From assembly GCF_004153545.1 (NCBI RefSeq), contig NZ_SDVA01000011.1, positions 62,001 through 126,000 on the forward strand: a DNA stretch of 64,000 nucleotides, read 5' to 3'. The DNA is from Serinicoccus sediminis (GTDB taxonomy: Bacteria; Actinomycetota; Actinomycetes; Actinomycetales; Dermatophilaceae). Below are positions 24,305 to 35,840 of the stretch, in pieces. The stretch's first letter is position 1. Each line of letters begins with the position of its first letter. Under the pieces are notes generated by a model that searched no databases, had not been told where the DNA came from, and saw nothing but the letters and a program-made list of their open reading frames with translations. Position numbers and translations under genes: made by a program.

Positions 24305-25212
24305 CGGCGCCGCGTCGCGGTCACCATCCGGACGGCCGCCGGCAGGAGCTCCATGCATGCCCGCACGATATCGGGCACCACGTCGCCGTCGACCTGGACC
24401 GGCCCCGGACCGGGCAGCTCGACCTGCAGCCGGCGCACCACCCGGCGGTCCAGCGACGGGTGGGGCCGGGCGCCCCGGTAGCCGGCCGCGGCGATCCGTC
24501 CCCAGTCGCCCACGTGCCGCGGCCGCACCAGGACCACGTGCAGCAGCCCGTCGTCCGGGCGGGCGTCCGGCGCGAGACGGGCCCCCAGCGGCAGCCGGGC
24601 GGCACTGACGGCCAGCACGCTCCAGGCCCCGGCGGGTTCGGCGTCCCCGTCGTCGAGGCGGATGCGCAGGTCGGCGCCGGGGCGGCGCAGGTGGCGCAGT
24701 CCCGGCAGCACGTACGCAGGCCACCCCAGCCGGCTCTTGTCGCCCGGGTCCAGCGCGGCGAGGATCTGCGCGTCGTGACCGACCCCCACGACGACCAGGA
24801 AGGGCAGGGTCCGCGAGGCCCCGTGGAGCGGGTGGAGGGTGACGAGGCCCAGGTCGACCGGCTGTCCCTCTCCTCCGACCGCGAGGCGCGCGGCCGGCCC
24901 TGGGCGGCCCAGCGGCAGCCCCAGCGTGCGGGCGACCAGGTTGGCCGTGCCGCAGGGCACCACGCCCACCGTCGCGCTCCGGCCGACGGCCCCGACGACG
25001 TCCCGCACCGTGCCGTCCCCCCCGGCCACCACGACCCGTCCGGCGCCGCCCGCCACGGCCTCCAGGGCCTGCGCCGCCCCCGGCTCCTCGGGCGTGGTGC
25101 ACAGCACCCGAGGGGTCCCGGCCCCGGCGTCCCGGCACGCCTGCTCGACCGCCCGGCGGGCGGCGTCGGCGCCCCGGGCGACCGGGTTGAGGACGAGCGC
25201 GACCGTGTCCAC
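24301..25212 (-). CDS. Diacylglycerol/sphingosine kinase family lipid kinase
   Basis: 303 residues. DTVALVLNPVARGADAARRA is the family N-terminus, VVVAGGDGTVRDVVGAVG the GGDGT nucleotide loop, and VGVVPCGTANLVARTLGLP the following conserved turn; a second domain with DDGLLHVVLVRP completes the fold. It phosphorylates a lipid hydroxyl at the inner membrane, for example diacylglycerol. GTG 25212 lies 12 nt past the dxs stop; no strong Shine-Dalgarno is seen, so translation may couple to dxs. Confidence 0.83.
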   Translation of the reverse strand: MDTVALVLNPVARGADAARRAVEQACRDAGAGTPRVLCTTPEEPGAAQALEAVAGGAGRVVVAGGDGTVRDVVGAVGRSATVGVVPCGTANLVARTLGLPLGRPGPAARLAVGGEGQPVDLGLVTLHPLHGASRTLPFLVVVGVGHDAQILAALDPGDKSRLGWPAYVLPGLRHLRRPGADLRIRLDDGDAEPAGAWSVLAVSAARLPLGARLAPDARPDDGLLHVVLVRPRHVGDWGRIAAAGYRGARPHPSLDRRVVRRLQVELPGPGPVQVDGDVVPDIVRACMELLPAAVRMVTATRRR

Positions 25213-25223
25213 GGCCGGACCCG

Positions 25224-27110
25224 TCAGCCCAGCTTGGCCGACAGCGAGGTCGCCACCACGTCCGGCGTGAGGCCGATCCGCTCCAGCACCTGGTCCCGGG
25301 AGCCGTGGTCCAGGAACTCCTGGGGTATGCCGTAGCCGTGCACCGGCACGTCGACCCCGGCCTCGTCGAAGGCCCGGGTGACCGCGCTGGCGATCCCGCC
25401 ACCGACGATGTTGTCCTCGACGACCGCGACCCGGCCGGCGCCGCGCGCCAGCTCGAGCAGGTCCTCGCTGACCGGCAGCACCCAGCGCGGGTCGACCACC
25501 ATGACCCGGCGGCCCTCCGCGTGGAGCTTGTCGGCGACCTGCAGCGCGGTGCCGGCCATCGAGCCGACACCCACGAGCAGCAGCTCGGGGGCCTCGTGCG
25601 TCGCGGACCCCTCGTCCGGCAGGTCGCGCAGGACGTCGAGGGTGCCGATCCGGCGGACCGCCTCGATGGGCGGCCCCACGCTCCCCTTCGGGAAGCGCAC
25701 GACCGACGGGCCGTCGTCGATGTCCACCGACTCGCGCAGCGCCAGCGCCACCTGCTGGCCGTCGCGGGGCGCGGCGACGCGGACGCCAGGCACGATGCCG
25801 ACGAGGGTGAGGTCCCACATGCCGTTGTGGCTGGCGCCGTCCGAGCCGGTGATCCCGGCCCGGTCGAGCACGAAGGTCACCCCCTGCCGGTGCAGCGCGC
25901 AGTCCATGAGCAGCTGGTCGAAGGCCCGGTTGAGGAAGGTGGCGTAGATGCAGACCACCGGGTGCATCCCCGCGAAGGAGAGGCCGGAGGCCATCGCGAC
26001 CGCGTGCTGCTCGGCGATGCCGACGTCGAAGACCCGGTCGGGGTAGCGCTCGGCGAAGGGCTGCAGGCCCACCGGGATGAGCATGGCGGCGGTGAGCGCG
26101 ACGATGTCGTCGCGCTCCTTGGCGAGCTGCACCAGCTCGTCGCTGAACTCGTCGGTCCAGGACCGGCCGGAGACCTCGAGCGGCAACCCGGTCTCGGGGT
26201 TGATCTTGCCGACGGCGTGGAAGCGGTCCGCCTCGTCCGCGGTGGCCGGGTCGTAGCCGTGGCCCTTCTCGGTGAGCACGTGCACCAGGACCACGCCGCC
26301 GAAGTCGTGCGCCCGGCGCAGCGCGGTCTCCATCGCCTCGACGTCGTGGCCGTCGACCGGTCCGAGGTACTTCAGCCCGAGGTCCTCGAACATGCCCTGC
26401 GGGCTGACGATGTCCTTGAGCCCCTTCTTCATGCCGTGCAGCGTGTCGTAGACCTGCCGGCCGACCATGGGGGTGCGCGCCAGCTGCCGCTTGCCCCAGG
26501 ACAGCACGTGCTCGTACTCCCGGGTGGCCCGCAGCGAGGCGAGGTAGTCGGCCATCCCGCCGCGGGTCGGGGCGTAGGAGCGCTCGTTGTCGTTGATGAC
26601 GATGATGAGCGGCAGGTCCGGCTGGTCGGCGATGTTGTTGAGGGCCTCCCACACCATGCCGCCGGTCAGCGCCCCGTCGCCGATGACGGCCACCGTGTGC
26701 CGGTCGGTCTCCCCCCGCAGCTTGCGGCCGGTGGCGATGCCGATGGCCCAGGACAGCGAGGAGCTGGCGTGGGAGTTCTCCACGACGTCGTGGTCGGACT
26801 CGGCGCGGCTCGGGTAGCCCGACAGGCCCCCCTGCTTGCGCAGCGTCGACAGGTCGTGGCGCCCGGTGAGCAGCTTGTGCACGTAGGAGATGTGGCCGGT
26901 GTCGAAGAGCAGCGTGTCGCGCGGGGAGTCGAAGACCCGGTGCAGGGCGAGCGAGAGCTCCACCACCCCGAGGTTGGGGCCGAGGTGCCCGCCGGTCTGG
27001 GAGACCGAGGAGATGAGGTATGCCCGGATCTCCTCCGCGAGGGACACCACCTGACCTTGCGTCAGCCTCTTCAGGTCGGACGGTCCGGTGATCGTGCGCA
27101 TGAGGGCCAC
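25224..27110 (-). CDS. dxs: 1-deoxy-D-xylulose-5-phosphate synthase
   Basis: 628 residues, full family length. It makes DXP from pyruvate and glyceraldehyde 3-phosphate, the first step of the MEP isoprenoid pathway, using thiamine diphosphate. Visible features: [34 protein letters not shown] (Mg/ThDP site), [20 protein letters not shown] with the catalytic Glu, [20 protein letters not shown], and the C-terminal transketolase domain. GTG 27110 is chosen because GGAGG lies 6 nt upstream and the resulting N-terminus matches family spacing to the ITGPSDLK motif; ATG 27101 is the alternative. First gene of a lipid-related operon. Confidence 0.96.
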   Translation of the reverse strand: MALMRTITGPSDLKRLTQGQVVSLAEEIRAYLISSVSQTGGHLGPNLGVVELSLALHRVFDSPRDTLLFDTGHISYVHKLLTGRHDLSTLRKQGGLSGYPSRAESDHDVVENSHASSSLSWAIGIATGRKLRGETDRHTVAVIGDGALTGGMVWEALNNIADQPDLPLIIVINDNERSYAPTRGGMADYLASLRATREYEHVLSWGKRQLARTPMVGRQVYDTLHGMKKGLKDIVSPQGMFEDLGLKYLGPVDGHDVEAMETALRRAHDFGGVVLVHVLTEKGHGYDPATADEADRFHAVGKINPETGLPLEVSGRSWTDEFSDELVQLAKERDDIVALTAAMLIPVGLQPFAERYPDRVFDVGIAEQHAVAMASGLSFAGMHPVVCIYATFLNRAFDQLLMDCALHRQGVTFVLDRAGITGSDGASHNGMWDLTLVGIVPGVRVAAPRDGQQVALALRESVDIDDGPSVVRFPKGSVGPPIEAVRRIGTLDVLRDLPDEGSATHEAPELLLVGVGSMAGTALQVADKLHAEGRRVMVVDPRWVLPVSEDLLELARGAGRVAVVEDNIVGGGIASAVTRAFDEAGVDVPVHGYGIPQEFLDHGSRDQVLERIGLTPDVVATSLSAKLG

Positions 27111-27233
27111 GGGACTCCTCCGGTGTCGGCGGCATTGCGGTCGCGTCGGCCAGTCTACGCGGCCGGGGCTGAGACGCCGCTGGGTCCGCCACCGTGTCGG
27201 CCGGCAGCAGGAGGGGCCGTGCGACGAGGCGGC

Positions 27234-27239
27234 TACGCT
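27234..27239 (+). promoter_or_regulatory. -10 box of a leaderless message
   Basis: TACGCT lies exactly 6 nt before ATG 27246, which has no usable Shine-Dalgarno. Predicted RNA start is the A of the ATG. Confidence 0.5.
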
Positions 27240-27245
27240 GCGGGG

Positions 27246-27629
27246 ATGACCGAGCGCCCCGCCCCTGTCGTCATCGGCGTCTACGACGCCGACGGAGGGG
27301 TGCTGGGCGAGGCGGCATACCTGTGGGGCAGGGTGCGCGGCACCGCCCACTGCTCCCTGTGCGACATCACCCACTCGCCGGTGCGCCGCAAGAAGGAGTG
27401 GGACGCCCTCGTCGCCCGGCTCGGCGCGAGGGTCGAGCTCCGGCACCGCAACGAGCTCACCACCGCCCAGCGCGAGGTCGCGCTGGGCGCCGGGCTCCCG
27501 GTCGTGCTGGTCGCCGACCTCGAGCGGCAGGGCTACGACGTGCTCGTCGACGCGGATGAGCTCGCGCGCACAGGCGGGGACGTCACCGCCTTCGGCGAGC
27601 TGCTGCAGGCCAGGCTGGCGGCGCGCTGA
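27246..27629 (+). CDS. Conserved-looking protein of unknown function
   Basis: 127 residues that I cannot assign to a characterised family. It is soluble, mixed alpha/beta by composition, and starts [20 protein letters not shown]. The notable feature is [19 protein letters not shown] near residue 38, a CxxC pair with two His that could bind a metal or act in thiol chemistry. [20 protein letters not shown] near residue 85 looks like a buried strand followed by a helix. Probably leaderless (TACGCT 6 nt upstream). It stands alone, divergent from dxs. Confidence 0.65.
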   Translation: MTERPAPVVIGVYDADGGVLGEAAYLWGRVRGTAHCSLCDITHSPVRRKKEWDALVARLGARVELRHRNELTTAQREVALGAGLPVVLVADLERQGYDVLVDADELARTGGDVTAFGELLQARLAAR

Positions 27630-27657
27630 GCGCGGCCGGACCGCCGGACCGGCCCGG

Positions 27658-28476
27658 TCAGAGGTGCACGGTGCCGCTCACGACGGCGACGACCCGGCCG
27701 CCGACCCACAGCCGGTCCCCCTCGCGCCTCACCTCGATGCGGGCGTCCCGGCCCAGCGCACCGCCCTGCCGGGCGGTGTAGCGCGTCCACGCCTCGTCGC
27801 GTCCGGCCAGCAGCTGGGCGACCGCGGCGTTGAGGCTGCCGGTGGCCGGGTCCTCGCGGCGGCCGGTCTGGTCGGGGAAGAAGGCGCGGACCTCGTAGCC
27901 GTCGGCCAGGTCGCCGCCGAACACCCCGAGGTAGGTCTGGTCGCCGTCGGCGAAACCGGGGCTCAGGGCCCGGACGGCGGCGGCGTCCGGCAGCTCGGCG
28001 ACGACCCACCCGGGGCCGTTGTCGCCCCACTGCACGCTCAGCGGCTGCTGACCCAGGATGTCGGCGACGTGGGCGGCCGTGGGCGCGTCCACCGACCCCG
28101 AGCGCAGCAGCGGCGGCGCCACGAAGGACAGCACCTCCCCCTCGGACCGGAGGGTGACCAGCCCCAGCCCGCACTCCTGGACGACCGTGCCCGGGGTGCG
28201 GGGCCTCGCGCCCGTGTCCAGCCAGGCCCGGCAGCTGCCGAGCGTCGGGTGCCCCGCGAAGGGCAGCTCGGTCGTCGGGGTGAAGATCCGCACCCGGTAG
28301 TCCGCGGCCGGGTCCGTCGGGCGCAGCAGGAAGGTGGTCTCCGAGAGGTTGGTCCACGCGGCGAACCGTTGCATCGTGGCGGTGTCGAGGTCGTCGGCGT
28401 CGTGGACCACCGCGAGCGGGTTGCCGTCCCCGGCGCGGGTCGAGAAGACGTCGTACTGGCTGAACCCGTGCGGCAT
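27658..28476 (-). CDS. PhzF-family isomerase/epimerase
   Basis: 272 residues, family-typical length. The duplicated PhzF/DapF-like fold is shown by [33 protein letters not shown] with the catalytic Glu, [18 protein letters not shown] and, in the second half, [17 protein letters not shown]. PhzF itself isomerises a phenazine precursor; most homologues have unknown substrates and no phz genes are nearby, so a phenazine role is not supported. TAGCCT lies exactly 6 nt before ATG 28476, indicating a leaderless message. Confidence 0.88.
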   Translation of the reverse strand: MPHGFSQYDVFSTRAGDGNPLAVVHDADDLDTATMQRFAAWTNLSETTFLLRPTDPAADYRVRIFTPTTELPFAGHPTLGSCRAWLDTGARPRTPGTVVQECGLGLVTLRSEGEVLSFVAPPLLRSGSVDAPTAAHVADILGQQPLSVQWGDNGPGWVVAELPDAAAVRALSPGFADGDQTYLGVFGGDLADGYEVRAFFPDQTGRREDPATGSLNAAVAQLLAGRDEAWTRYTARQGGALGRDARIEVRREGDRLWVGGRVVAVVSGTVHL

Positions 28477-28482
28477 CCGGTC

Positions 28483-28488
28483 AGGCTA
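28483..28488 (-). promoter_or_regulatory. -10 box of the phzF-like gene
   Basis: Minus-strand TAGCCT is 6 nt from ATG 28476 (spacer GACCGG). It matches the TANNNT consensus at all fixed positions. Confidence 0.5.
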
Positions 28489-28494
28489 GACGAG

Positions 28495-28854
28495 TCACGC
28501 GATCGGCGCGCGCAGGCGCAGCGCCTCCAGCAGCAGGCCGGCCGCCCGGTGGTTGGCGCGCAGCCGCAGACCCTCCCGGGCCAGCGACTCCAGCACGTCG
28601 CCGATGGTGCCGGGCGGCAGCGCCGGCCCCAGCTCGGGACGGACGTCGCGCCACGCCCCCCGCATGGCCTCGAGCTGGGCCTCCAGGTGCCGGGTCGCCA
28701 CCCAGGCCAGCGCGGCGGGGTGCCGGCGCCACGCGGCATACGCCCGGTAGTCGGCCGGGCACTGGTCGAGCAGCCAGGAGACGGCGGCCTGCTCCCACCC
28801 GGGCACCCCGGCCGGGGGGACCCGGTCGGGCCATCCAGGTGGTCCGCTGCTCAT
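28495..28854 (-). CDS. Hypothetical helical protein, 119 residues
   Basis: No family recognised. After a Pro/Gly-rich start the protein is mostly helical: QAAVSWLLDQCPADYRAYAA, then WVATRHLEAQLEAMRGAWRD and IGDVLESLAREGLRLRANHR. Pattern and length are consistent with a small cytosolic protein. On the minus strand TACACT stands 7 nt before the ATG and no Shine-Dalgarno is visible, so it is probably leaderless. It is co-oriented with the phzF-like gene, 18 nt upstream of it, but that gene has its own -10 box. Confidence 0.6.
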   Translation of the reverse strand: MSSGPPGWPDRVPPAGVPGWEQAAVSWLLDQCPADYRAYAAWRRHPAALAWVATRHLEAQLEAMRGAWRDVRPELGPALPPGTIGDVLESLAREGLRLRANHRAAGLLLEALRLRAPIA

Positions 28855-28967
28855 ACGAACAAGTGTACGACCACGGACCCTCCGGCGGTGCACGCCCGGC
28901 AGGACCTGTGGGCGAACCCGTGCATCCACCTGCGCGGCAGGCCCTTCCCGGGGGGCCCCCGCGCTGG

Positions 28968-28973
28968 CACGAT
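28968..28973 (+). promoter_or_regulatory. -10 box of the PPK2 gene
   Basis: CACGAT is 6 nt before ATG 28980 (spacer GACCGG, the same spacer as the phzF-like gene). It matches TANNNT at the A and final T. Confidence 0.4.
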
Positions 28974-28979
28974 GACCGG

Positions 28980-29870
28980 ATGGCCAAGACCTCAGGGGAG
29001 AAGACCTCCGGCACGACACCCAAGAGCACCGTCCCCCGGCTCGACAAGAAGGTGTACGAGGCCGAGCTGCTGCGTCTGCAGGAGCAGCTCGTCGAGATGC
29101 AGACGTGGTTCAAGGAGTCCGGCCACCGGCTGGTCGTCGTCTTCGAGGGTCGCGACGCGGCCGGCAAGGGCGGCGCGATCAAGCGGGTCACCGAGTACCT
29201 CTCCCCCCGGCAGGCGCAGATCGTGGCGCTGCCGACGCCGACCGAGCGGGAGAAGACGCAGTGGTACTTCCAGCGGTACGTGGAGCACCTGCCGGCCGCC
29301 GGCGAGATCCGGCTCTTCGACCGCTCCTGGTACAACCGGGGTGGCGTGGAGCGGGTCATGGGCTACTGCACCCCCGAGCAGCACCGACGCTGGCTGCAGC
29401 AGACCCCCATCTTCGAGCGGATGCTCATGGAGGACGGCATCATGCTGCGCAAGTACTGGTTCTCCGTCTCCGACGCCGAGCAGGAGCTGCGCTTCCGCTC
29501 CCGCCTGGAGGACCCCATGCGCCGCTGGAAGCTCTCCCCCACCGACCTGGAGTCGCTGACCCGCTGGGAGGACTACAGCCGGGCCAAGGACGAGATGTTC
29601 GTGCACACCGACATCCCCGAGGCCCGGTGGAACGTCGTGCCCTCCGACGACAAGCGCTCGGCCCGCATCAACATGATCGCCCACCTGGTCTCCTCCGTCC
29701 CCTACGAGAAGGTGGAGCAGAGCGAGCTGGAGCTGCCCGAGCGGCCCGGGTCGACGGGCTACCAGCGCACCGCTCGGTCGCTGCAGCACCCGGTGCCCGA
29801 CCACGCCGCCAAGGTCGCCAAGGCGGCCGGCAAGCCGGTCAAGCGCCCCCGCCCCCAGGGCGTCAGCTGA
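28980..29870 (+). CDS. ppk2: Polyphosphate kinase 2
   Basis: 296 residues, the one-domain PPK2 size. VVVFEGRDAAGKGGAIKRV near residue 55 is the Walker A loop, EIRLFDRSWYNRGGVERVMG the Walker B region, and the RFRSRLEDPMRRWKLSPTDL segment the lid. PPK2 uses polyphosphate to phosphorylate nucleoside mono- or diphosphates, mainly forming GTP/ATP. The Lys-rich N-terminus and basic tail (VAKAAGKPVKRPRP) may bind the polyanion (inference). Predicted leaderless. A hairpin follows. Confidence 0.93.
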   Translation: MAKTSGEKTSGTTPKSTVPRLDKKVYEAELLRLQEQLVEMQTWFKESGHRLVVVFEGRDAAGKGGAIKRVTEYLSPRQAQIVALPTPTEREKTQWYFQRYVEHLPAAGEIRLFDRSWYNRGGVERVMGYCTPEQHRRWLQQTPIFERMLMEDGIMLRKYWFSVSDAEQELRFRSRLEDPMRRWKLSPTDLESLTRWEDYSRAKDEMFVHTDIPEARWNVVPSDDKRSARINMIAHLVSSVPYEKVEQSELELPERPGSTGYQRTARSLQHPVPDHAAKVAKAAGKPVKRPRPQGVS

Positions 29871-29872
29871 GC

Positions 29873-29902
29873 GCGGCGCCCGACTGCGCCCCGGGGCGCC
29901 GC
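29873..29902. terminator. Hairpin between ppk2 and the CPA1 antiporter gene
   Basis: GCGGCGCCC (29873-29881) pairs perfectly with GGGCGCCGC (29894-29902) over a 12-nt loop, 3 nt after the ppk2 stop. The two genes are convergent, so it may act both ways. No U-tract. Confidence 0.5.
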
Positions 29903-29927
29903 GGACCGGTATGACGGCCCGCCCGGC

Positions 29928-31160
29928 TCAGGGCGCCGGCTCGCCCGCCTCCCGGGACTGCTCGATCCCCAGCCGGCGCCCCACCGGCCCGAGGGTCATG
30001 CCCTGCACGAGGACGGAGACGACGACGAGGAAGAAGACCAGCCCGAAGACGTCGTCGGCCTCTGCGAGCCCGAAGGTGGCGGGGAAGGTGGCGAGCACGA
30101 TCGGGACGGCGCCGCGCAGCCCGGCCCACGACACGTAGGCGGACTCACGGGCCGAGAACCCGAACGGCAGCAGGCACGCGAAGACGCTGACCGGCCGTGC
30201 CAGGAACATCAGGACGAGGGCCAGCGTGATGCCGACCGGGGCGGCCGCGAGCAGGGTCGAGGGGAAGACGAGCAGGCCCATCGTGATGAACATCGCGATC
30301 TGCGCCAGCCAGGACAGCGCGTCGCTGACCTGGATGATGAGCCGCCGGTGCGACCGCACCCGGTTGCCCAGGACGAGGCCGCACAGGTAGACCGCGAGGA
30401 AGCCGTTGCCCTCCAGCGCCTGGGCGAGGCCGTAGGTCGACAGCGCCACCCCCAGGCACAGCACGGGGTAGAGGCCGGGGATGGAGAGGCGCAGGGCGTC
30501 GACGCCGAGCGCCGACGCCACACCGAGCAGCAGCCCGGCCGCCGCGCCGACGACGATGCCGAGGAGCACCCCGGCGAGCGCGTCGACCAGGCTCGTCTCA
30601 CCGCGGGTGACGATCCCCAGCAGCGTGACGGTGAGGATGACGGCCATCGGGTCGTTGGTCCCCGACTCCACCTCCAGCAGCGAGCGCAGCCGCCGGTGGG
30701 GTGGGGTGCGCCCGGAGCGGAAGAGGCCGAAGATCGCCGCGGCGTCGGTCGAGGAGACGATCGCGGCCACCAGCAGGCCCTCGGTCCAGGTGATCCCGCC
30801 GCCCCCGGGCCGGAGCTCGGAGAACGACCCGAGCAGCCACCACGCCGCGGTGCCGAGGACGAGGGTGCTCACCACGACGCCCACGGTCGCCAGCACCAGC
30901 CCGGACGCCACCACCGAGCGCACCGACGCCCAGGCGGTGTCGAGGCCCCCCGCGAAGAGGATGATGACGAGGCAGACCGTGCCGACCTGCTGCGCCAGGT
31001 CGGGCGAGTCGAAGGCGACGCCGCCGGGCCCCTCCGAGCCGGCGGCCATGCCCAGCCCGAGGAAGAGGAGCAGCACCGGGATGCGCAGCCGCTCGGACAC
31101 CCGGGCCGAGAGCACCGCGAGGATCAGCAACGCTCCGGCCGCCAGGATCAGCAGGTCCAT
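29928..31160 (-). CDS. CPA1 cation/proton antiporter (K+/H+ type)
   Basis: 410 residues and 12 or more membrane segments. The ion-site region SSTDAAAIFGLFRSGRTPP, LLEVESGTNDPMAVILT with the paired Asn-Asp, and YVSWAGLRGAVPIVLA identify a CPA1 exchanger close to the CvrA/NhaP2 K+/H+ group, but it lacks a C-terminal TrkA-type regulatory domain. ATG 31160 is chosen because GAGGAGGAGG lies 5 nt upstream; an upstream in-frame ATG at 31187 overlaps the aconitase terminator. It lies downstream of acnA on the same strand behind a hairpin. Confidence 0.87.
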   Translation of the reverse strand: MDLLILAAGALLILAVLSARVSERLRIPVLLLFLGLGMAAGSEGPGGVAFDSPDLAQQVGTVCLVIILFAGGLDTAWASVRSVVASGLVLATVGVVVSTLVLGTAAWWLLGSFSELRPGGGGITWTEGLLVAAIVSSTDAAAIFGLFRSGRTPPHRRLRSLLEVESGTNDPMAVILTVTLLGIVTRGETSLVDALAGVLLGIVVGAAAGLLLGVASALGVDALRLSIPGLYPVLCLGVALSTYGLAQALEGNGFLAVYLCGLVLGNRVRSHRRLIIQVSDALSWLAQIAMFITMGLLVFPSTLLAAAPVGITLALVLMFLARPVSVFACLLPFGFSARESAYVSWAGLRGAVPIVLATFPATFGLAEADDVFGLVFFLVVVSVLVQGMTLGPVGRRLGIEQSREAGEPAP

Positions 31161-31182
31161 GTCACCTCCTCCTCGATGTGCG

Positions 31183-31213
31183 AGCACCCCGCCGGCCGGG
31201 CCGACGGGGTGCT
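31183..31213 (-). terminator. Aconitase transcript terminator hairpin
   Basis: AGCACCCCG (31183-31191) and CGGGGTGCT (31205-31213) form a perfect 9-bp stem with a 13-nt loop, 28 nt past the acnA stop on the minus strand and before the antiporter ribosome site. Confidence 0.55.
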
Positions 31214-31241
31214 ACGCGCTGGGGATGCCGTCTAGGCCACC

Positions 31242-34064
<2,823 letters not shown>

Positions 34065-34093
34065 CGTGATCGCTCCTTCGCTGGCTGGCTATT

Positions 34094-34111
34094 TATCTTG
34101 ACATCAAGATA
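34094..34111. promoter_or_regulatory. 18-bp operator-like dyad upstream of acnA
   Basis: TATCTTGA-CA-TCAAGATA is a perfect 8-bp inverted repeat around a 2-bp centre, 30 nt before the acnA start, in the only AT-rich patch nearby. The size and symmetry fit a MarR-family operator; MarR-type TamR controls aconitase genes in Streptomyces, so a similar regulator is possible. No candidate regulator gene is adjacent. Confidence 0.6.
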
Positions 34112-34206
34112 TATCACCGCGGGTGCACGCCGCAACGCGACGCGCCGGGCCCGGTCCTCCCATCCTGCCGCACCACCCAGCCCGGCGTCAGGTGGGGGCG
34201 ACGGGC

Positions 34207-35829
34207 TCAGGACAGGCCGTGCCGGCTGAGCGGTCCGACGAGCTCGCGCTCCTCGTAGGCCAGGTGCGACAGCAGGGTGTCGGTGAGCAGGTCGAGCGAG
34301 GTCTGCACACCGTCCAGCACCCCCTGCCCCGCCCGGCCGGTGCCGTCCTCGGTGACCAGCCGGACCAACGCCCGGTCGAACTGCTCCAGCACGTCGTGGA
34401 TGACGACGTGCTCCTCCTCGAGCCGGTCCAGCACCGGGCCGAGGTCGGGCTCGGCCCGGCGCAGGTGCGGGAAGACGCTGCGGTCCTCGAGCGTGTGGTG
34501 GCCGGTGACGATGCGGCAGTAGGACTCGCAGTACGCGCCCAGGGTCCAGTTGTTCTGGCGCATGGTCATCGTGTTGACGACCGAGCGGGCCGCCCCGACC
34601 GTGGTGTGGCCGCGCCGCACCTGGTCGAGCACGTCGCGCACCTGCGCCAGCTCCCCGCGCAGCCCGTCGTGGATGTCCTTGAGGTGCTGCGCCTGCTCCG
34701 GGTGGGCACCAGAGGCACCGCCAGGGGCGGCCGGCCGGCTCGGCTCGTCCCACGGCATCGACGGCGACAGGCGCCGCCCGTCGTCCGGCGTCGGTTCGAC
34801 GGTATGCCGTCCGCTCCCCTCCGCGTGGTCCGCGCCACCGGGCCCCGGGGGGTCCGCGTCGGTCGTGGCGGTCGCCGGGGCCGGCTGGTTCGCCGGCCGG
34901 GCAGGGTCGTCGTGCTGCGGACCCGCCCCCGGTGGCGTCGCCCGCGCCCGCCGGGCCCGCTCCCGCTCGACGAGCTCGCGCGTCGCGGGCGCGACCTCGG
35001 CGGCGAAGCGGCGCACCAGGTCGAGGTCGTCGGCGGCCAGGACGTACCTGCTCATGCCCACGGTCAGGGTGAGCTCGGCGAGCTGCTCGGCCCAGTCGGC
35101 GGGGGTGCCCCGCAGGAAGCCGCTGCCGGTGCCGAACCGCCCGTTGACGTTGTAGATCCGCTGCACCGACGCGGGCGACCGGCCCGCCTCCAGCGCCGCC
35201 TCGTCGACCACCGCCGCGAGAGCGGCGAGGTCGGGTGGGTCGGCATACCCCATGCTCGGGACCCACGCGTCCGCGACGCGGCCGGTGAGCCGCAGCATGC
35301 GCGGCTTGTAGGCGCCCAGCCAGATCGGGATGTCGTGGGCGGGGACGGGGCCGGCGTGCAGGCCGTGCGCCTCGTAGTGCTGGCCGCGGAACCGCACGGT
35401 GCCACCGGCCCAGCAGGCCCGGATGAGCTCGACCGCCTCGGCGAGTGCGTCGACCGCCTCGCCCGGCGAGCGGCGCGGACCACCGGCGGCGACGACGCCG
35501 TCCCAGAAGGCCCCGGCCCCGAGCCCGAGTTCCACCCGGCCGTCGGTCAGCAGGTCGAGCGAGGCGGCCGCCTTGGCCAGCACCACCGGCGGGCGCAGCG
35601 GCAGGCTCGCGACATTGGGGGCGAGACGGATCGTGGTGGTGCGGGCGCCGAGCACGGACAGCAGGGTCCAGGTGTCGAGGAAGGCGTCCTGGTAGGGGTG
35701 GTCCTGCACCGAGACGAGGTCCAGCCCTTCGACCTCGGCGGTCTGCACGAGCGCGAGCAGCTCCGGTATGCGCGCGGCCGCCGGGGTGGGGAAGATGCCG
35801 AACTCCAGCTGCTGGTCGAGGTCGGGCAC
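34207..35829 (-). CDS. LLM flavin oxidoreductase fused to a hemerythrin-like domain
   Basis: 540 residues. Residues about 8-310 form a luciferase-like (F420/FMN) TIM barrel: FGIFPTPAAARIPELLALVQ, VSVQDHPYQDAFLDTWTLLS, LGLGAGAFWDGV, PIWLGAYKPRMLRLTGR. A Pro/Gly/Ala linker of roughly 85 residues follows, then a hemerythrin HHE bundle (about 395-540) with HHTLEDRSVFPHL, EEHVVIHDVLE and LLSHLAYEERELV giving the His/Glu metal ligands. A di-iron oxygen or NO sensor attached to a flavin enzyme is a plausible reading. GTG 35829 is chosen for GGAGG 5 nt upstream. It follows the RNA methyltransferase gene by 11 nt. Confidence 0.84.
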   Translation of the reverse strand: MPDLDQQLEFGIFPTPAAARIPELLALVQTAEVEGLDLVSVQDHPYQDAFLDTWTLLSVLGARTTTIRLAPNVASLPLRPPVVLAKAAASLDLLTDGRVELGLGAGAFWDGVVAAGGPRRSPGEAVDALAEAVELIRACWAGGTVRFRGQHYEAHGLHAGPVPAHDIPIWLGAYKPRMLRLTGRVADAWVPSMGYADPPDLAALAAVVDEAALEAGRSPASVQRIYNVNGRFGTGSGFLRGTPADWAEQLAELTLTVGMSRYVLAADDLDLVRRFAAEVAPATRELVERERARRARATPPGAGPQHDDPARPANQPAPATATTDADPPGPGGADHAEGSGRHTVEPTPDDGRRLSPSMPWDEPSRPAAPGGASGAHPEQAQHLKDIHDGLRGELAQVRDVLDQVRRGHTTVGAARSVVNTMTMRQNNWTLGAYCESYCRIVTGHHTLEDRSVFPHLRRAEPDLGPVLDRLEEEHVVIHDVLEQFDRALVRLVTEDGTGRAGQGVLDGVQTSLDLLTDTLLSHLAYEERELVGPLSRHGLS

Positions 35830-35840
35830 GGTGTCCTCCG

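Noticed and set aside
27658-28476. Phenazine biosynthesis
   Set aside because: PhzF homologues are common in genomes without phenazines; no other phz gene is in the window.
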